Shown here: positions 6,261 to 14,691 of the stretch, in pieces
Numbering within the stretch: position 1 is the stretch's first letter
How the letters are laid out: each line of letters starts with the position of its first letter
NCBI GenBank assembly: GCA_015067255.1
Contig: SVMS01000001.1
Location: 31,285 to 95,284, forward strand
Direction: 5' to 3'
DNA from: Oscillospiraceae bacterium
Lineage (GTDB): Bacteria; Bacillota; Clostridia; Oscillospirales; SIG519
DNA length: 64,000 nucleotides
The notes under the pieces: model-generated
Told to the model about the DNA's origin: nothing
The model's database searches: none
What the model saw: only the letters and a program-made list of their open reading frames with translations
Translations under genes and position numbers: made by a program

Positions 6261-8294
6261 TTATTTTTCTATTATTGAATATCCAAGAGAACTCAATAGC
6301 TCATCCGCAGAGGTAATAAGCATTTCGTCATAAATGTAATAGTCATAATCTGCGGCAGAACATCCGTTACCTGCTTTTTGAGCAAGGTAGGAGGAAAGGT
6401 CATTAAGTCCTTTAAATGTGGTAAGACAAGCATGCTTTTTAGCTTCTGTATTCTTCACGTTAAAGCGCACTTTTTTGCCGTCATCCGATTTAACATTGAT
6501 GCTATTTTTGCTGAGGGGCAGATATTCATAAAGCAGATGATAAGCATTCCATCTTGCATGTTCCTGAGCAATCAGCGCATTACGAACAGAGAGATTAAAA
6601 TATTCGTTATAAGCGTATTCTTCCTTATGTCTGTGACGCTCATTGATAAGCTCAATATTTGCACTTTTTCCGTCTTTTGTGTAATCGAGGCCAAGCAAAT
6701 TGAGCTTTACACGCAAATTCATTGCCGAATAGATATTGGAATATAAGGTGAAATAATCAAGTTTTTCCCAATCTTTTTCTGCTTTTTTCTGTATGTACTC
6801 TTTAAAGTCGGAACGATTTCTTTCTTCTTCGCCTGCATACTGCGCAGTATAAACCTCGTTAAGCTTCTTTGCCATTGTGGATAAACTGTCGTTTACAATA
6901 ACATCGTGATTAAATACGCTGTTGCTTTTGCCAAAGTAGGAAACGATTTCATCACTTTGAATGTAAGCAGCTTCGCTTCGTACAAAAATATGATAGTTAT
7001 TTTGCTCAATAAGAGCTGTTTTCAATCTTGCGCCGATTTCAATATTATGACAATCTTCCTCGGTATCAACAATAACAAGTGTATAGCTATTTTCCTTTTG
7101 CACCTGAGCTTTAATAGCTGTCAGCACCTTATAGGAAGCAGGAGCCTTATCAATGACAGTTGTTTTAAAAGGTATCTCAGGCAACGGGAAATATTCTGTC
7201 GCATTTAATTCGCTAAGAGCTTCAGACAAGCCGCCGATATTCCATTCTGTAGCATCTATATTGGTATCGCACAAATAGTAATTGACAGGTAATTCTTTAT
7301 ATTCACCATCAAAAGTAACAAGCTGATTATTCAGCACTGATTGACGATACAGCTCTTGACCGAGTTTTCCAAATCCAAGTATAAATACATTGATTTGTGT
7401 TCCTTGTTTAATAGCAGCATCTTCAATATATATATCAGGCAAATACTTGGTAACGGGATTTTCCTCAGTAAAGGTTCGAGCTACTAATTCATTTATACTA
7501 AAAGTATCAATATAGGCTTCCATACCGCTTTTTTCGATGATTTCACGGCGAATAGTTTCTGCTCTGTCCCCTTCCATTTCTACATATAAGTATATGTTTT
7601 TAGCTTTTTCTTCAACCTTTTTATATGCAATAAATGTATCGATATAATTCAAAGCTTTTTCGGAATCGGGACAAACAATATTATAACGGGTTGATGTATT
7701 TAAATACCAGCTTTTCAGCAAACGCACAGTAAAATCCTTACGCATAACTGCATAGCCGTCTTCAATAAGCTCTTTTACAGAGGCCTTGCCCACACTATCG
7801 TCAAGCAACAATACCGCATTACAATTTTTGACATAATGAAGTGCCTTGGAGCTATTGCCGACAACAATATCACAAGTGTCTTTTTTCAAAGCCTTTGCAA
7901 GACGAAAAGCACTGACAATAGAATTGCTGAAAGCCTCTACTGTTGCGGTAATGGTAGTTAGCATTGCAACAATAACGCCTATCATAAAAGTAAAGGGAAA
8001 GAGTACAAATTCCTTCGCAAAGCTTGTTACCATTTCCACTTTAGCTTCACCGACAAATAGTTTGATTGACGGTCCTATACAACCAATAAAGCCTAAAATA
8101 TAATTGGACTCTTCTCCAAGCTCTATTACTTTATACAGAAACGGAACAAAGTATAACGACATATTGAGTGCAAAAACAACGCCGACAAATACCGCAGTTT
8201 CATTTAACCTTCTTTTTTGAAACCTGCCAACGATAAAACGCAGCAGCATCAATACCTCGATAATTAAAATTAAGATAATAATTATGTTCCACAT
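6261..8294 (-). CDS. Membrane protein with two TrkA-N/RCK-like Rossmann domains and a RyR-like C-terminal motif
   Basis: The 677-residue product starts with hydrophobic segments near 3-22, 38-58, 68-84 and 93-117. A first nucleotide-binding-like domain follows (DIVVGNSSKALHYV near 143), then a second with a Rossmann glycine loop VFILGFGKLG near 306. Close to the C-terminus AQEHARWNAYHLLYEY resembles the core of bacterial RyR (ryanodine-receptor repeat) domains, typically HxRWNAxxLL. The layout recalls ion-channel regulators of the RCK/CASTOR type and signalling membrane proteins that sense nucleotides. The start has AAAGGAGAT six bases ahead and its own promoter at 8322-8350. It is a single-gene unit; the substrate or ligand is unknown. 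Confidence 0.7.
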   Translation of the reverse strand: MWNIIIILILIIEVLMLLRFIVGRFQKRRLNETAVFVGVVFALNMSLYFVPFLYKVIELGEESNYILGFIGCIGPSIKLFVGEAKVEMVTSFAKEFVLFPFTFMIGVIVAMLTTITATVEAFSNSIVSAFRLAKALKKDTCDIVVGNSSKALHYVKNCNAVLLLDDSVGKASVKELIEDGYAVMRKDFTVRLLKSWYLNTSTRYNIVCPDSEKALNYIDTFIAYKKVEEKAKNIYLYVEMEGDRAETIRREIIEKSGMEAYIDTFSINELVARTFTEENPVTKYLPDIYIEDAAIKQGTQINVFILGFGKLGQELYRQSVLNNQLVTFDGEYKELPVNYYLCDTNIDATEWNIGGLSEALSELNATEYFPLPEIPFKTTVIDKAPASYKVLTAIKAQVQKENSYTLVIVDTEEDCHNIEIGARLKTALIEQNNYHIFVRSEAAYIQSDEIVSYFGKSNSVFNHDVIVNDSLSTMAKKLNEVYTAQYAGEEERNRSDFKEYIQKKAEKDWEKLDYFTLYSNIYSAMNLRVKLNLLGLDYTKDGKSANIELINERHRHKEEYAYNEYFNLSVRNALIAQEHARWNAYHLLYEYLPLSKNSINVKSDDGKKVRFNVKNTEAKKHACLTTFKGLNDLSSYLAQKAGNGCSAADYDYYIYDEMLITSADELLSSLGYSIIEK

Positions 8295-8321
8295 ACGAAC
8301 ATCTCCTTTTCAATGTTGCCT

Positions 8322-8350
8322 ATTATATCACAATTTAATCAGCATTACAA
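8322..8350 (-). promoter_or_regulatory. Sigma-A promoter for the TrkA/RyR-like gene
   Basis: On the minus strand TTGTAA (8350-8345), 17 bases, then an extended TGATATAAT with the -10 at 8327-8322, about 30 bases before the ATG. Confidence 0.75.
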
Positions 8351-8417
8351 GAAATTAAATGAATAACAAATATCTTTTTGAGATATACTAAACAAAAATA
8401 TTCAGGAGATGTTTGAT

Positions 8418-8852
8418 ATGATAGAAAAAGACACTATAAAATTGCTTCGTGAGTGTGATGCGGGAATTAAAATGGGCGTAAAATCTATTGACGATGTTGT
8501 AGACTATGTACAACAAAAAGAATTTCGTGAAAAGCTTATTGATTGCAAAAAAGAGCACGAAAAATTAGACCGTGAATTACAGGCGGCATTAGAAAGATTT
8601 CACGATGAGGGAAAAGAGCCAAATCCCATAGCTAAGGGTATGTCTAAAATGAAAACGGAAATGAAAATTGCTATGGAAACGTCTGATAATGTTATTGCCG
8701 ATTTAATGACTGACGGCTGTAATATGGGGGTAAAGTCGCTCAATAAATATCTTAACCAATACAAAGCCGCAGACGAGGCGTCCAAAGATATTACAAAGCG
8801 TCTTATAAATTTAGAAGAACAGCTTGCCATCGATATAAGACAATATTTGTAA
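8418..8852 (+). CDS. Small all-helical protein, ferritin-like/DUF2383-like
   Basis: The 144-residue product reads as a four-helix bundle: DTIKLLRECDAGIKMGVKSI, then KKEHEKLDRELQAALERF, a second block ending NVIADLMTDGCNMGVKSL, and a final helix. The GIKMGVKSI and CNMGVKSL halves look like an internal duplication. Similar proteins in Clostridia are grouped with ferritin-like or DUF2383 families; this is recalled resemblance, not a tested match. The ATG at 8418 has AGGAG (8404-8408) nine bases before it; the ATG at 8409 is too close to that site. It is divergent from the membrane gene and ends at a strong terminator. Function unknown. Confidence 0.75.
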   Translation: MIEKDTIKLLRECDAGIKMGVKSIDDVVDYVQQKEFREKLIDCKKEHEKLDRELQAALERFHDEGKEPNPIAKGMSKMKTEMKIAMETSDNVIADLMTDGCNMGVKSLNKYLNQYKAADEASKDITKRLINLEEQLAIDIRQYL

Positions 8853-8858
8853 AAAAGC

Positions 8859-8897
8859 ATCCGAGATTCACGATAAAATGTGAACCTCGGATTTTTT
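8859..8897 (+). terminator. Rho-independent terminator
   Basis: A 13-base stem with one mismatch (8859-8871/8880-8892) is followed by a T run. It ends the helical-protein gene and may also stop transcription coming from the opposite strand. Confidence 0.85.
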
Positions 8898-8905
8898 GGC
8901 AATTT

Positions 8906-9091
8906 TTATTTGTTCAATATCTCTATTACTGTTTCTAATTCCTGCTGTTTTATGATATCCGGCCAAAGATTTTTTTCAACACAGTCTGTAAAATATTTTA
9001 TTTCGTCATCATATGCAGTACAAGGCTTTATGTTTATGCCTGTTTCACCCTGCTCTTGCTGTTGGCTGTTAAGGATTTTTTTGCTTATGTT
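8906..9091 (-). pseudogene. C-terminal remnant of a Gfo/Idh/MocA-type oxidoreductase
   Basis: The minus-strand frame is open between stops at 9094-9092 and 8908-8906 but has no ATG. Its last 40 residues, including YDDEIKYFTDCVEK and PDIIKQQELETVIEIL, match the ending typical of Gfo/Idh/MocA dehydrogenases (YxDEIxYFxDCIxxGxxPxxxxxxEL). The rest of such a gene (about 300 codons) is missing. The frame overlaps the last codons of the GH78-like gene at a run of seven A; removing one A would join the two frames. A decayed neighbour gene is the simplest reading. Confidence 0.55.
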
Positions 9092-11045
9092 TTAAATATA
9101 TGTATACAGGGATTGCAGACCAACCGTGGCAAAGACTTCCCGCATTATCAAAATCAGCTGCGCCCTTCTGAGTTTCCCAGAAGCTTGTTGCTCCCTTCTT
9201 TATCATATCGCCCCATATTTTATTTATTTGCTCAAAAACGTATCTCTTGTTTTCTTGATTATAAAGCAACGCATCGTATTTGAATATGGTATGGCTCAAT
9301 GTACACTTAGGCATAAAGCTATCCTTCATAACCTTTTGTGCAAGCGATTTTTTATTGCTTACAATATCACAGCACAGCGCCAAAACCTGAATAAGCTCAG
9401 GCGTTTCCTCTTTTTCGAGGCTGAATATATAGCCGCCCTTTTCCTTTTTATAAAAGGTACTGTTTATTGCCCTTGCAAGATTTTTCTTCTCTTTCTCATA
9501 AAAGCTGTTGTCCTCACCTAAAAGCTTTAAAAGCTCAACAAAATTTTTAAGGGAGAACAAATAGAATAAGTTAAGACCGCTGTCAAGCCTATAGCTGAAT
9601 TTTTCTCCGTCTAAGCCTTCGTTCCATTCATAGAAATTCCAATACTGTTTTCCTACGGGATTAAGGAAAAGACCGTTTTCCTTTTTAAAGTTTGCAAAAA
9701 CCTTTTTGGCAACAGGAAGCATTTTTTTGACAAAGGCTGTGTCCCCGCTGTATATGTAATATTCATAAAGAGCTGTTATCCACATAAGAGAGAATACGGG
9801 AATTGTTATAGGCACCTCTGCCGGTGCGCAAAGCTCCATAAGACCGTCATCTCTTTGTGAAAGAGCCAAAAGCCTTAATGACTCTTTTGCAAAGGTATAT
9901 TCACCGAAGGCATAATATCCGCAAAGCATCTGATTTCTTGCGTCCATAGCATACAGCGCCTGCTCACGCCAAGGACAGTCCTCATAATGCTCGTGCATAC
10001 ACAGTCTTAAAGTATCTATTGATATATTATAAATTTCTTCCTGTAATTTATCCTCGCTTTTAAAGCTTACAATGCTTTTAAGAGGGTACTCTGCTTTATT
10101 AACTCCGCAATAATTAACCTTTGAATTATGGGAATAAATATGAAGCTGAATATATCTTCCTGCTACTCTTGTAAAGGGATAAACAAACTTATTTACACCC
10201 TTTTTACCATGCAGCAAAAATGCAAAATTACGGTTTCCCACAAAGCTACGCACCCTCAAATCTTCAAGATGCTCTCCGTAGCCTGCTATTATATCGCAGT
10301 TTTTATCAAGCTCTATTTCCAAATTTAGATAGCCCGCTGTTTCTCTTTTTATATCAAAGATATAACAGCTTCCGTCCCCTATATTTTCTACCGTACTTAA
10401 AAATGCTCTGTGCATTTTCATAGCGGGACTTTCACCCTGTGTATCCGCAAAAGAGCCTTTAAAAACACATTCAGTAGGTACTTTTTCAGTAATTTCAAGC
10501 TTTTTGACAGGCCTTTTAAAATATTTTTTATTGTCCTGCAAAACAATCGGTTTTTTATAAAGCTTGTCTTCATTTTCAAGAAAATCTATTTTGCAGTCAA
10601 ATTCAAAGGTAAAGGCAAGCTGTAGGGTTATTTTTTCGATTTCGCCGCTTTTGTAGCCTGTATTATCCGAATAAAGTGTATTTTCCGAGCTTACGCACAC
10701 AGGCTCTTTGCCCTGCAGAATTTCAAAAATCAAAGAGGGCTCTGCCACTCTGTAGGTGCTTGTGCTTTCCCCTTGATAATAGGCTAAAATATCAACGGTG
10801 TTTTCTTTTTTCAAAATATCGACAGGAATTTTACAGCTGTCATAAACCTTATAAAAGCTGTAATCCTGATATTGCCCAAAGCTTACGGGAATTTTATTTA
10901 TATAGATAATATAATTGCTGTGCGCTCTTATGTTTAAGCTAAGCTCTGTAATTTCTTCAAGACAAAAGCTTTGCCTGAAGCAGACATATTGATTGACGCA
11001 CTTTTTTTGACTCCAAACAGGAACTGATTTTTCAAATACTTTCAT
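9069..11045 (-). CDS. GH78-like alpha-L-rhamnosidase family glycosidase (cytoplasmic)
   Basis: The 658-residue protein has N-terminal beta-rich domains (1-300) and an (alpha/alpha)6-barrel part. HEHYEDCPWREQALYAMDAR near 350-370 matches the acidic catalytic block of GH78 (DCPxRE...GD), and GATSFWET with SLCHGWSAIPVY near the end is the conserved closing region. There is no signal peptide, so it would act on imported oligosaccharides or glycosides. RBS AAAGGAAG precedes the ATG at 11045 and a promoter lies at 11084-11112. Substrate specificity cannot be read from the sequence; several non-rhamnosidase relatives share this fold. Confidence 0.8.
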   Translation of the reverse strand: MKVFEKSVPVWSQKKCVNQYVCFRQSFCLEEITELSLNIRAHSNYIIYINKIPVSFGQYQDYSFYKVYDSCKIPVDILKKENTVDILAYYQGESTSTYRVAEPSLIFEILQGKEPVCVSSENTLYSDNTGYKSGEIEKITLQLAFTFEFDCKIDFLENEDKLYKKPIVLQDNKKYFKRPVKKLEITEKVPTECVFKGSFADTQGESPAMKMHRAFLSTVENIGDGSCYIFDIKRETAGYLNLEIELDKNCDIIAGYGEHLEDLRVRSFVGNRNFAFLLHGKKGVNKFVYPFTRVAGRYIQLHIYSHNSKVNYCGVNKAEYPLKSIVSFKSEDKLQEEIYNISIDTLRLCMHEHYEDCPWREQALYAMDARNQMLCGYYAFGEYTFAKESLRLLALSQRDDGLMELCAPAEVPITIPVFSLMWITALYEYYIYSGDTAFVKKMLPVAKKVFANFKKENGLFLNPVGKQYWNFYEWNEGLDGEKFSYRLDSGLNLFYLFSLKNFVELLKLLGEDNSFYEKEKKNLARAINSTFYKKEKGGYIFSLEKEETPELIQVLALCCDIVSNKKSLAQKVMKDSFMPKCTLSHTIFKYDALLYNQENKRYVFEQINKIWGDMIKKGATSFWETQKGAADFDNAGSLCHGWSAIPVYIYLKHKQKNP

Positions 11046-11083
11046 TTTTTCTTCCTTTGTTTGACATTTTTATTATCATTATA

Positions 11084-11112
11084 ATTTTACTTTACAGGCA
11101 ATTATTTATCAA
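11084..11112 (-). promoter_or_regulatory. Sigma-A promoter for the GH78-like gene
   Basis: On the minus strand TTGATA (11112-11107), 17 bases and TAAAAT (11089-11084) lie about 40 bases ahead of the ATG. Confidence 0.65.
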
Positions 11113-11145
11113 CCTATATTCTAATAAATTCAACCTATATGCTTT

Positions 11146-11943
11146 TTAATTTACCTCTTTATAAAGATATACTATTCCGTAGCTTGCATTTTTTCTCAAT
11201 CCGCCGTAGCTGTAATCGGTGCATTTTTCCAAAACCTTTATTCCGTTTGAATTGCAAAGCGCCTCAATTTCTTCAATAGAAAGCTCTGACATAAGCAAGG
11301 GAATATCGTTGTCGCATAAAAAGGCTATATCCTTATGTCCTATAAGCTTTTTACCCGTTTCATAGTCTATTTTAATTACGTATTTAAAGGTATCATTATC
11401 GTCTATTCGATAAATATTTTTAATGGAAAAAGGAAGCAGTGAAAATTGCTCGTTAGAGCTTGCGCTGTTATCACTGTCACCTACAATGGCAGTGCTTTGA
11501 TTACTGCTTGTATCTTCCGCTTTTTTCTCTGTTTCCTCATCGGTAACATAGTAGCTGTTTGAATTACTGCTTGAAGCTTGCGGAGCTTCATCTTTCATCT
11601 CTGAATCCATATTGTTTTTAATTCCGCCGAATTTAAAGAAATCGTTTGAACCGATAAAGCAAATCACAAAAATTGCAGCAACGGTGCCGACTCCTGCAAA
11701 TATTCTTTTCAAAACAGTTTTTTTACGCATTTTTTCTTTTCTTATTTCTCTCATAACATTCCTTGAAAAATCTTCATTTAAATCCTGTCCTATTGATGAG
11801 GAGGCTTCAAAAATACTCTTTACAAGCTCATATTCAGCTCTGCATTCTTCACAGGCTTGCATATGCTCTTCAAAGGCTTGTCTGTCTATGTTTTCGCCGT
11901 CTATATACGGCATTATTAGCTCTTTAAAGCTTTTACAATCCAT
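11146..11943 (-). CDS. Zinc-containing membrane anti-sigma factor
   Basis: The first 40 residues form a ZAS-type zinc domain (Cys3, His27, Cys31, Cys34 in HMQACEEC) that would bind the ECF sigma factor encoded just upstream. A membrane helix spans about 79-98, followed by a Ser/Asp-rich linker and a C-terminal extracytoplasmic domain of roughly 100 residues. The ATG overlaps the sigma stop (TAATG), so the two proteins are coupled in synthesis. The signal sensed outside the cell is not evident; the outer domain is not one I recognise. Confidence 0.85.
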   Translation of the reverse strand: MDCKSFKELIMPYIDGENIDRQAFEEHMQACEECRAEYELVKSIFEASSSIGQDLNEDFSRNVMREIRKEKMRKKTVLKRIFAGVGTVAAIFVICFIGSNDFFKFGGIKNNMDSEMKDEAPQASSSNSNSYYVTDEETEKKAEDTSSNQSTAIVGDSDNSASSNEQFSLLPFSIKNIYRIDDNDTFKYVIKIDYETGKKLIGHKDIAFLCDNDIPLLMSELSIEEIEALCNSNGIKVLEKCTDYSYGGLRKNASYGIVYLYKEVN

Positions 11944-12539
11944 TACTCCTCATCTCCCTTCGATATATTAGACGGTTGCACTTTATTTTTGTTCCCGTCT
12001 TTTTTGATTATTTCAATAACCTTATTTCTTGCCCTATGTATTCTTGTTTTAACCGTTTCTTCGCCAATTCCCGTAATTTTTGAAATTTCTTTATAAGAAT
12101 AGCCGTTTATGTTTCTTAAAATAAAACATTCTCTTTGCTCTTTTGAAAGACTTTCCAGAGCGTTTATAACCTCTGACATCATTTCTTTTTTCTCGTAATC
12201 CTTTTCCACATCAACGCTGTCTTTGATATCTGTAATTTTTCCGTCCTCATTATAAAGAGAGGAGGTCTGATTTGATAAGCGTTTCTTTAAAAAATCAGCC
12301 GTAGCGGTGAAAATAATTTTATATAAAAAAGTGTCAAAGGAACATTCTTCTCTAAAGCTTTTTATGCTTTTATAAAGCTTCATAAAAATATTTTGGGATA
12401 AATCAAGAGCATCGTCGGAGTTCTTTGTTTTGGCAAGAGCGTATCCGTAAACCTTTTTTTGATACTCTTTAACTATGCACTCAAAGCTGTATTCGTCCCC
12501 AAGCTTTGCTTTTTGAATAATTTTTCTGTCAACAGGCAT
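11943..12539 (-). CDS. ECF-type RNA polymerase sigma factor
   Basis: The 198-residue protein has sigma region 2 (DDALDLSQNIFMKLYKSI near 42-59) and region 4 with a helix-turn-helix (YSYKEISKITGIGEETVKTR near 153-172). No region 1 or 3 is present, as in extracytoplasmic-function factors. It begins four bases after the dusB stop, with its ribosome site GGAAAGGA inside the dusB end, and overlaps its anti-sigma gene. It is thus expressed at least partly from the dusB promoter; no autoregulatory promoter is visible. Confidence 0.92.
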   Translation of the reverse strand: MPVDRKIIQKAKLGDEYSFECIVKEYQKKVYGYALAKTKNSDDALDLSQNIFMKLYKSIKSFREECSFDTFLYKIIFTATADFLKKRLSNQTSSLYNEDGKITDIKDSVDVEKDYEKKEMMSEVINALESLSKEQRECFILRNINGYSYKEISKITGIGEETVKTRIHRARNKVIEIIKKDGNKNKVQPSNISKGDEE

Positions 12540-12543
12540 TTTC

Positions 12544-13479
12544 TCAGTCCTTTCCGATACTTTGAAGTATATCCTCTATCTCCTTTGCATTCTGAGTTTC
12601 AAAAATTTTGCATTTGACAATGTGGGAGTTTTTAATTCCTTTTAAATATGCCGCTATATGAGGTCTTATTTCTTTTACTGCAATATTTTCACCTTTAAAT
12701 TCACAAAGTAATTTAAAATGTCTTAGTGCCATATCAAGCTTATCCTGAACAGTAGGCTCAAAGCCGTCCTTAACTGTTTTAAAAACAAATGGGTTTCCTA
12801 TTGCGGCTCTTCCTATCATCAAGCCTGCACAGCCTGTTCTTCTCATTTTTTCAGCACTTTCGACATCACAGATATTTCCGTTGCCGAATACGGAAATTTT
12901 TACTGCTTCTACAACTTTTGAAATTGTTTCATAATCAATGGGCGCAGAGTACATTCCCTCTCTTGTTCTTCCGTGTACCGATATAAACGAAGCACCGTTT
13001 TGCTCACAGATACGGGCAAGCTCTATACAGTTTTTGTTTTTCTCATCCCAGCCAAGACGCATTTTTACGCTTATGGGTATTTTAACTTCCTTTACAGCCG
13101 CTTCAACCAATTTTCCTGCAAGCAAAGGATTTTTCATAAGAGCGCTGCCGTCCCCGTTATTTACGATTTTAGGCATAGGACAGCCCATATTTATATCAAT
13201 CATATCAACGCCAAGCTGTTCGCAAAATGCCGCCGCATACGCCATTATATGAGGCTCATTACAAAAAAGCTGAACAGAAAACGGACGCTCATATTCACAA
13301 AATTCCATAAGCAGTTTTGTTTTTTTATCGTTATAGTAAATGCCTCTTGCACTTACCATTTCAGATACAAGAAGTCCCGCACCGTTTTCCTTACAGAGTA
13401 TGCGCATAGCTTTATCTGTAAAGCCTGCCATAGGTGCAAGAGCATATTCATTTTTCAAATTAATATTTTTTATTTTCAT
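12544..13479 (-). CDS. dusB: tRNA-dihydrouridine synthase (DusB family)
   Basis: FMN enzyme that reduces uridines in the tRNA D-loop. The product of 311 residues has APMAGFTD at its start, the catalytic-Cys block NMGCPMPKIVNNGDGSALM and the phosphate-binding GNGNI and MIGRAAIGNPF blocks of a TIM barrel. An upstream in-frame start at 13554 is rejected because a good promoter (13498-13526) lies between, and the ATG at 13479 has AAGGTG six bases before it. It heads an operon with an ECF sigma/anti-sigma pair. Confidence 0.93.
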   Translation of the reverse strand: MKIKNINLKNEYALAPMAGFTDKAMRILCKENGAGLLVSEMVSARGIYYNDKKTKLLMEFCEYERPFSVQLFCNEPHIMAYAAAFCEQLGVDMIDINMGCPMPKIVNNGDGSALMKNPLLAGKLVEAAVKEVKIPISVKMRLGWDEKNKNCIELARICEQNGASFISVHGRTREGMYSAPIDYETISKVVEAVKISVFGNGNICDVESAEKMRRTGCAGLMIGRAAIGNPFVFKTVKDGFEPTVQDKLDMALRHFKLLCEFKGENIAVKEIRPHIAAYLKGIKNSHIVKCKIFETQNAKEIEDILQSIGKD

Positions 13480-13497
13480 ATCAAACACCTTAAGCTC

Positions 13498-13526
13498 AGT
13501 ATAGCACATACAATGTCTTTTTTCAA
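13498..13526 (-). promoter_or_regulatory. Sigma-A promoter for dusB-sigma-anti-sigma
   Basis: On the minus strand TTGAAA (13526-13521), 17 bases, TATACT (13503-13498), with an extended TGC before the -10. Confidence 0.8.
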
Positions 13527-13554
13527 TGTGAATTATCGGTATTTTTCTGCGCAA

Positions 13555-13592
13555 AATATTTTTATCCTATTTTGAGAAAGGATAAAAATATT
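13555..13592 (+). promoter_or_regulatory. 13-bp dyad covering the ribosome site and start of the transglutaminase gene
   Basis: AATATTTTTATCC (13555-13567) is the exact inverse of GGATAAAAATATT (13580-13592). The right arm contains the GGA of the ribosome site and the first two bases of the TTG start. In RNA this would hide the start; in DNA it could be a protein-binding site. Confidence 0.6.
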
Positions 13593-14691
13593 GAAAAAAT
13601 TTTTATGTTTTATTATTGTCTTTGTTCTTGTTTCGAGCTTAAATGTCTATGCGCAAGAGGAAAATGAATTAACTATTCACGCAGACAGCTCACAGGAATT
13701 TATCTCACGGGCAAAGAATTTTATATATTCACAAATGGACAACCTTTGCACAAAAACAACTGTTATATTTACAGGTAAAGGACTTGAAGAATTTACTTAT
13801 GATCAGCTTTTAAAGGGACAGACGGGACTTGAATCAGAAATTATAACAGAGTATATGCAAACCGAAGGAAAGGACTACAACGCTTTGATTTTAAGGCAGT
13901 ATTCCATTTCAAAAACGGTATGGAAAAATTCTTCATCAAACGGGAAACCGTCAAAGCTTCGTATTATTTATTCTTTTCGTTGGGACGAGGAAATGAGCGA
14001 TATACAAAAGCTTGAAAGCTTTTCAAAAAGCGTCATAGAAAAGCTTTCTCAGAAAAACAAAACACAGTATGAAATGGTTAAGGCAATTCACGACTTTGTT
14101 GTTTCTGAATATTCCTATGATACCTCTTCAGAAAATGAAATTCACAACCCTTCGGATTTGATTGAACAAAGCAAGGGAGTTTGCAGTGCATACACGGGTC
14201 TTATATATAAATTGCTTCAAGAGGCAGGAATAGAAAGCCGAATAATTCTTTTAGATGCAAAAGGCTTAAACGGAGCTCAAAACGAAGCGCACACCTGGAA
14301 TCTTATAAAGCTTGATAATCTATGGTATCATATGGACGCTACCTGGGACGACCCAATAACAATTTTGGACAGCGGAAAAATCCGTTATGATTATTTTTTG
14401 AAAAGCGATGAAACTATTTTAAAGGACCATAGCTTTAACAAAAAGCCATATCCCTCTGCCCTTGAAGATTACAAGGAAAAGACTCAGTCCTTACCTATAA
14501 TAAATATCGTTCCTCAAAAAATTGATACCTCAAAAACAATTCCTTTAAATGAGCTGAAATTAAAAACGCAGACAAGCTTACTCAACAGTTTTTTACTGTT
14601 TTTCCCGCCGTCTGCGTTTATAGGTTTCTTTTGTGTTATTTTTCTGATTGCTATGGCTTTGTTTTTACTGAAATTATTTGAGCAAAGATAG
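13591..14691 (+). CDS. Secreted, membrane-anchored transglutaminase-like protein
   Basis: Signal peptide at 1-21 (ends VYAQE), a transglutaminase/protease fold with the likely triad Cys198 (KGVCSAYTG), His234 (EAHTWNLI) and Asp249 (HMDATWDDP), then a C-terminal membrane helix near 340-362. In clostridial relatives this fold acts as a protease or crosslinker at the cell surface; which applies here is not known. The start is TTG at 13591 with GAGAAAGGA upstream, in the right arm of a 13-bp dyad. The last 18 bases overlap the convergent hslO gene. Confidence 0.85.
   Translation: MKKFLCFIIVFVLVSSLNVYAQEENELTIHADSSQEFISRAKNFIYSQMDNLCTKTTVIFTGKGLEEFTYDQLLKGQTGLESEIITEYMQTEGKDYNALILRQYSISKTVWKNSSSNGKPSKLRIIYSFRWDEEMSDIQKLESFSKSVIEKLSQKNKTQYEMVKAIHDFVVSEYSYDTSSENEIHNPSDLIEQSKGVCSAYTGLIYKLLQEAGIESRIILLDAKGLNGAQNEAHTWNLIKLDNLWYHMDATWDDPITILDSGKIRYDYFLKSDETILKDHSFNKKPYPSALEDYKEKTQSLPIINIVPQKIDTSKTIPLNELKLKTQTSLLNSFLLFFPPSAFIGFFCVIFLIAMALFLLKLFEQR

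Noticed and set aside
9069..9090. Programmed frameshift at the A7 run at the end of the GH78-like gene
   Set aside because: The glycosidase already ends at its natural family terminus, and the downstream frame would need a +1 shift without a rare codon or stimulatory structure; gene decay or a homopolymer error is simpler.
12973..13575. 200-codon open frame antisense to dusB
   Set aside because: Composition (His/Phe/Tyr/Arg-rich, no family motif) is that of a shadow of dusB; dusB itself has clear catalytic motifs.
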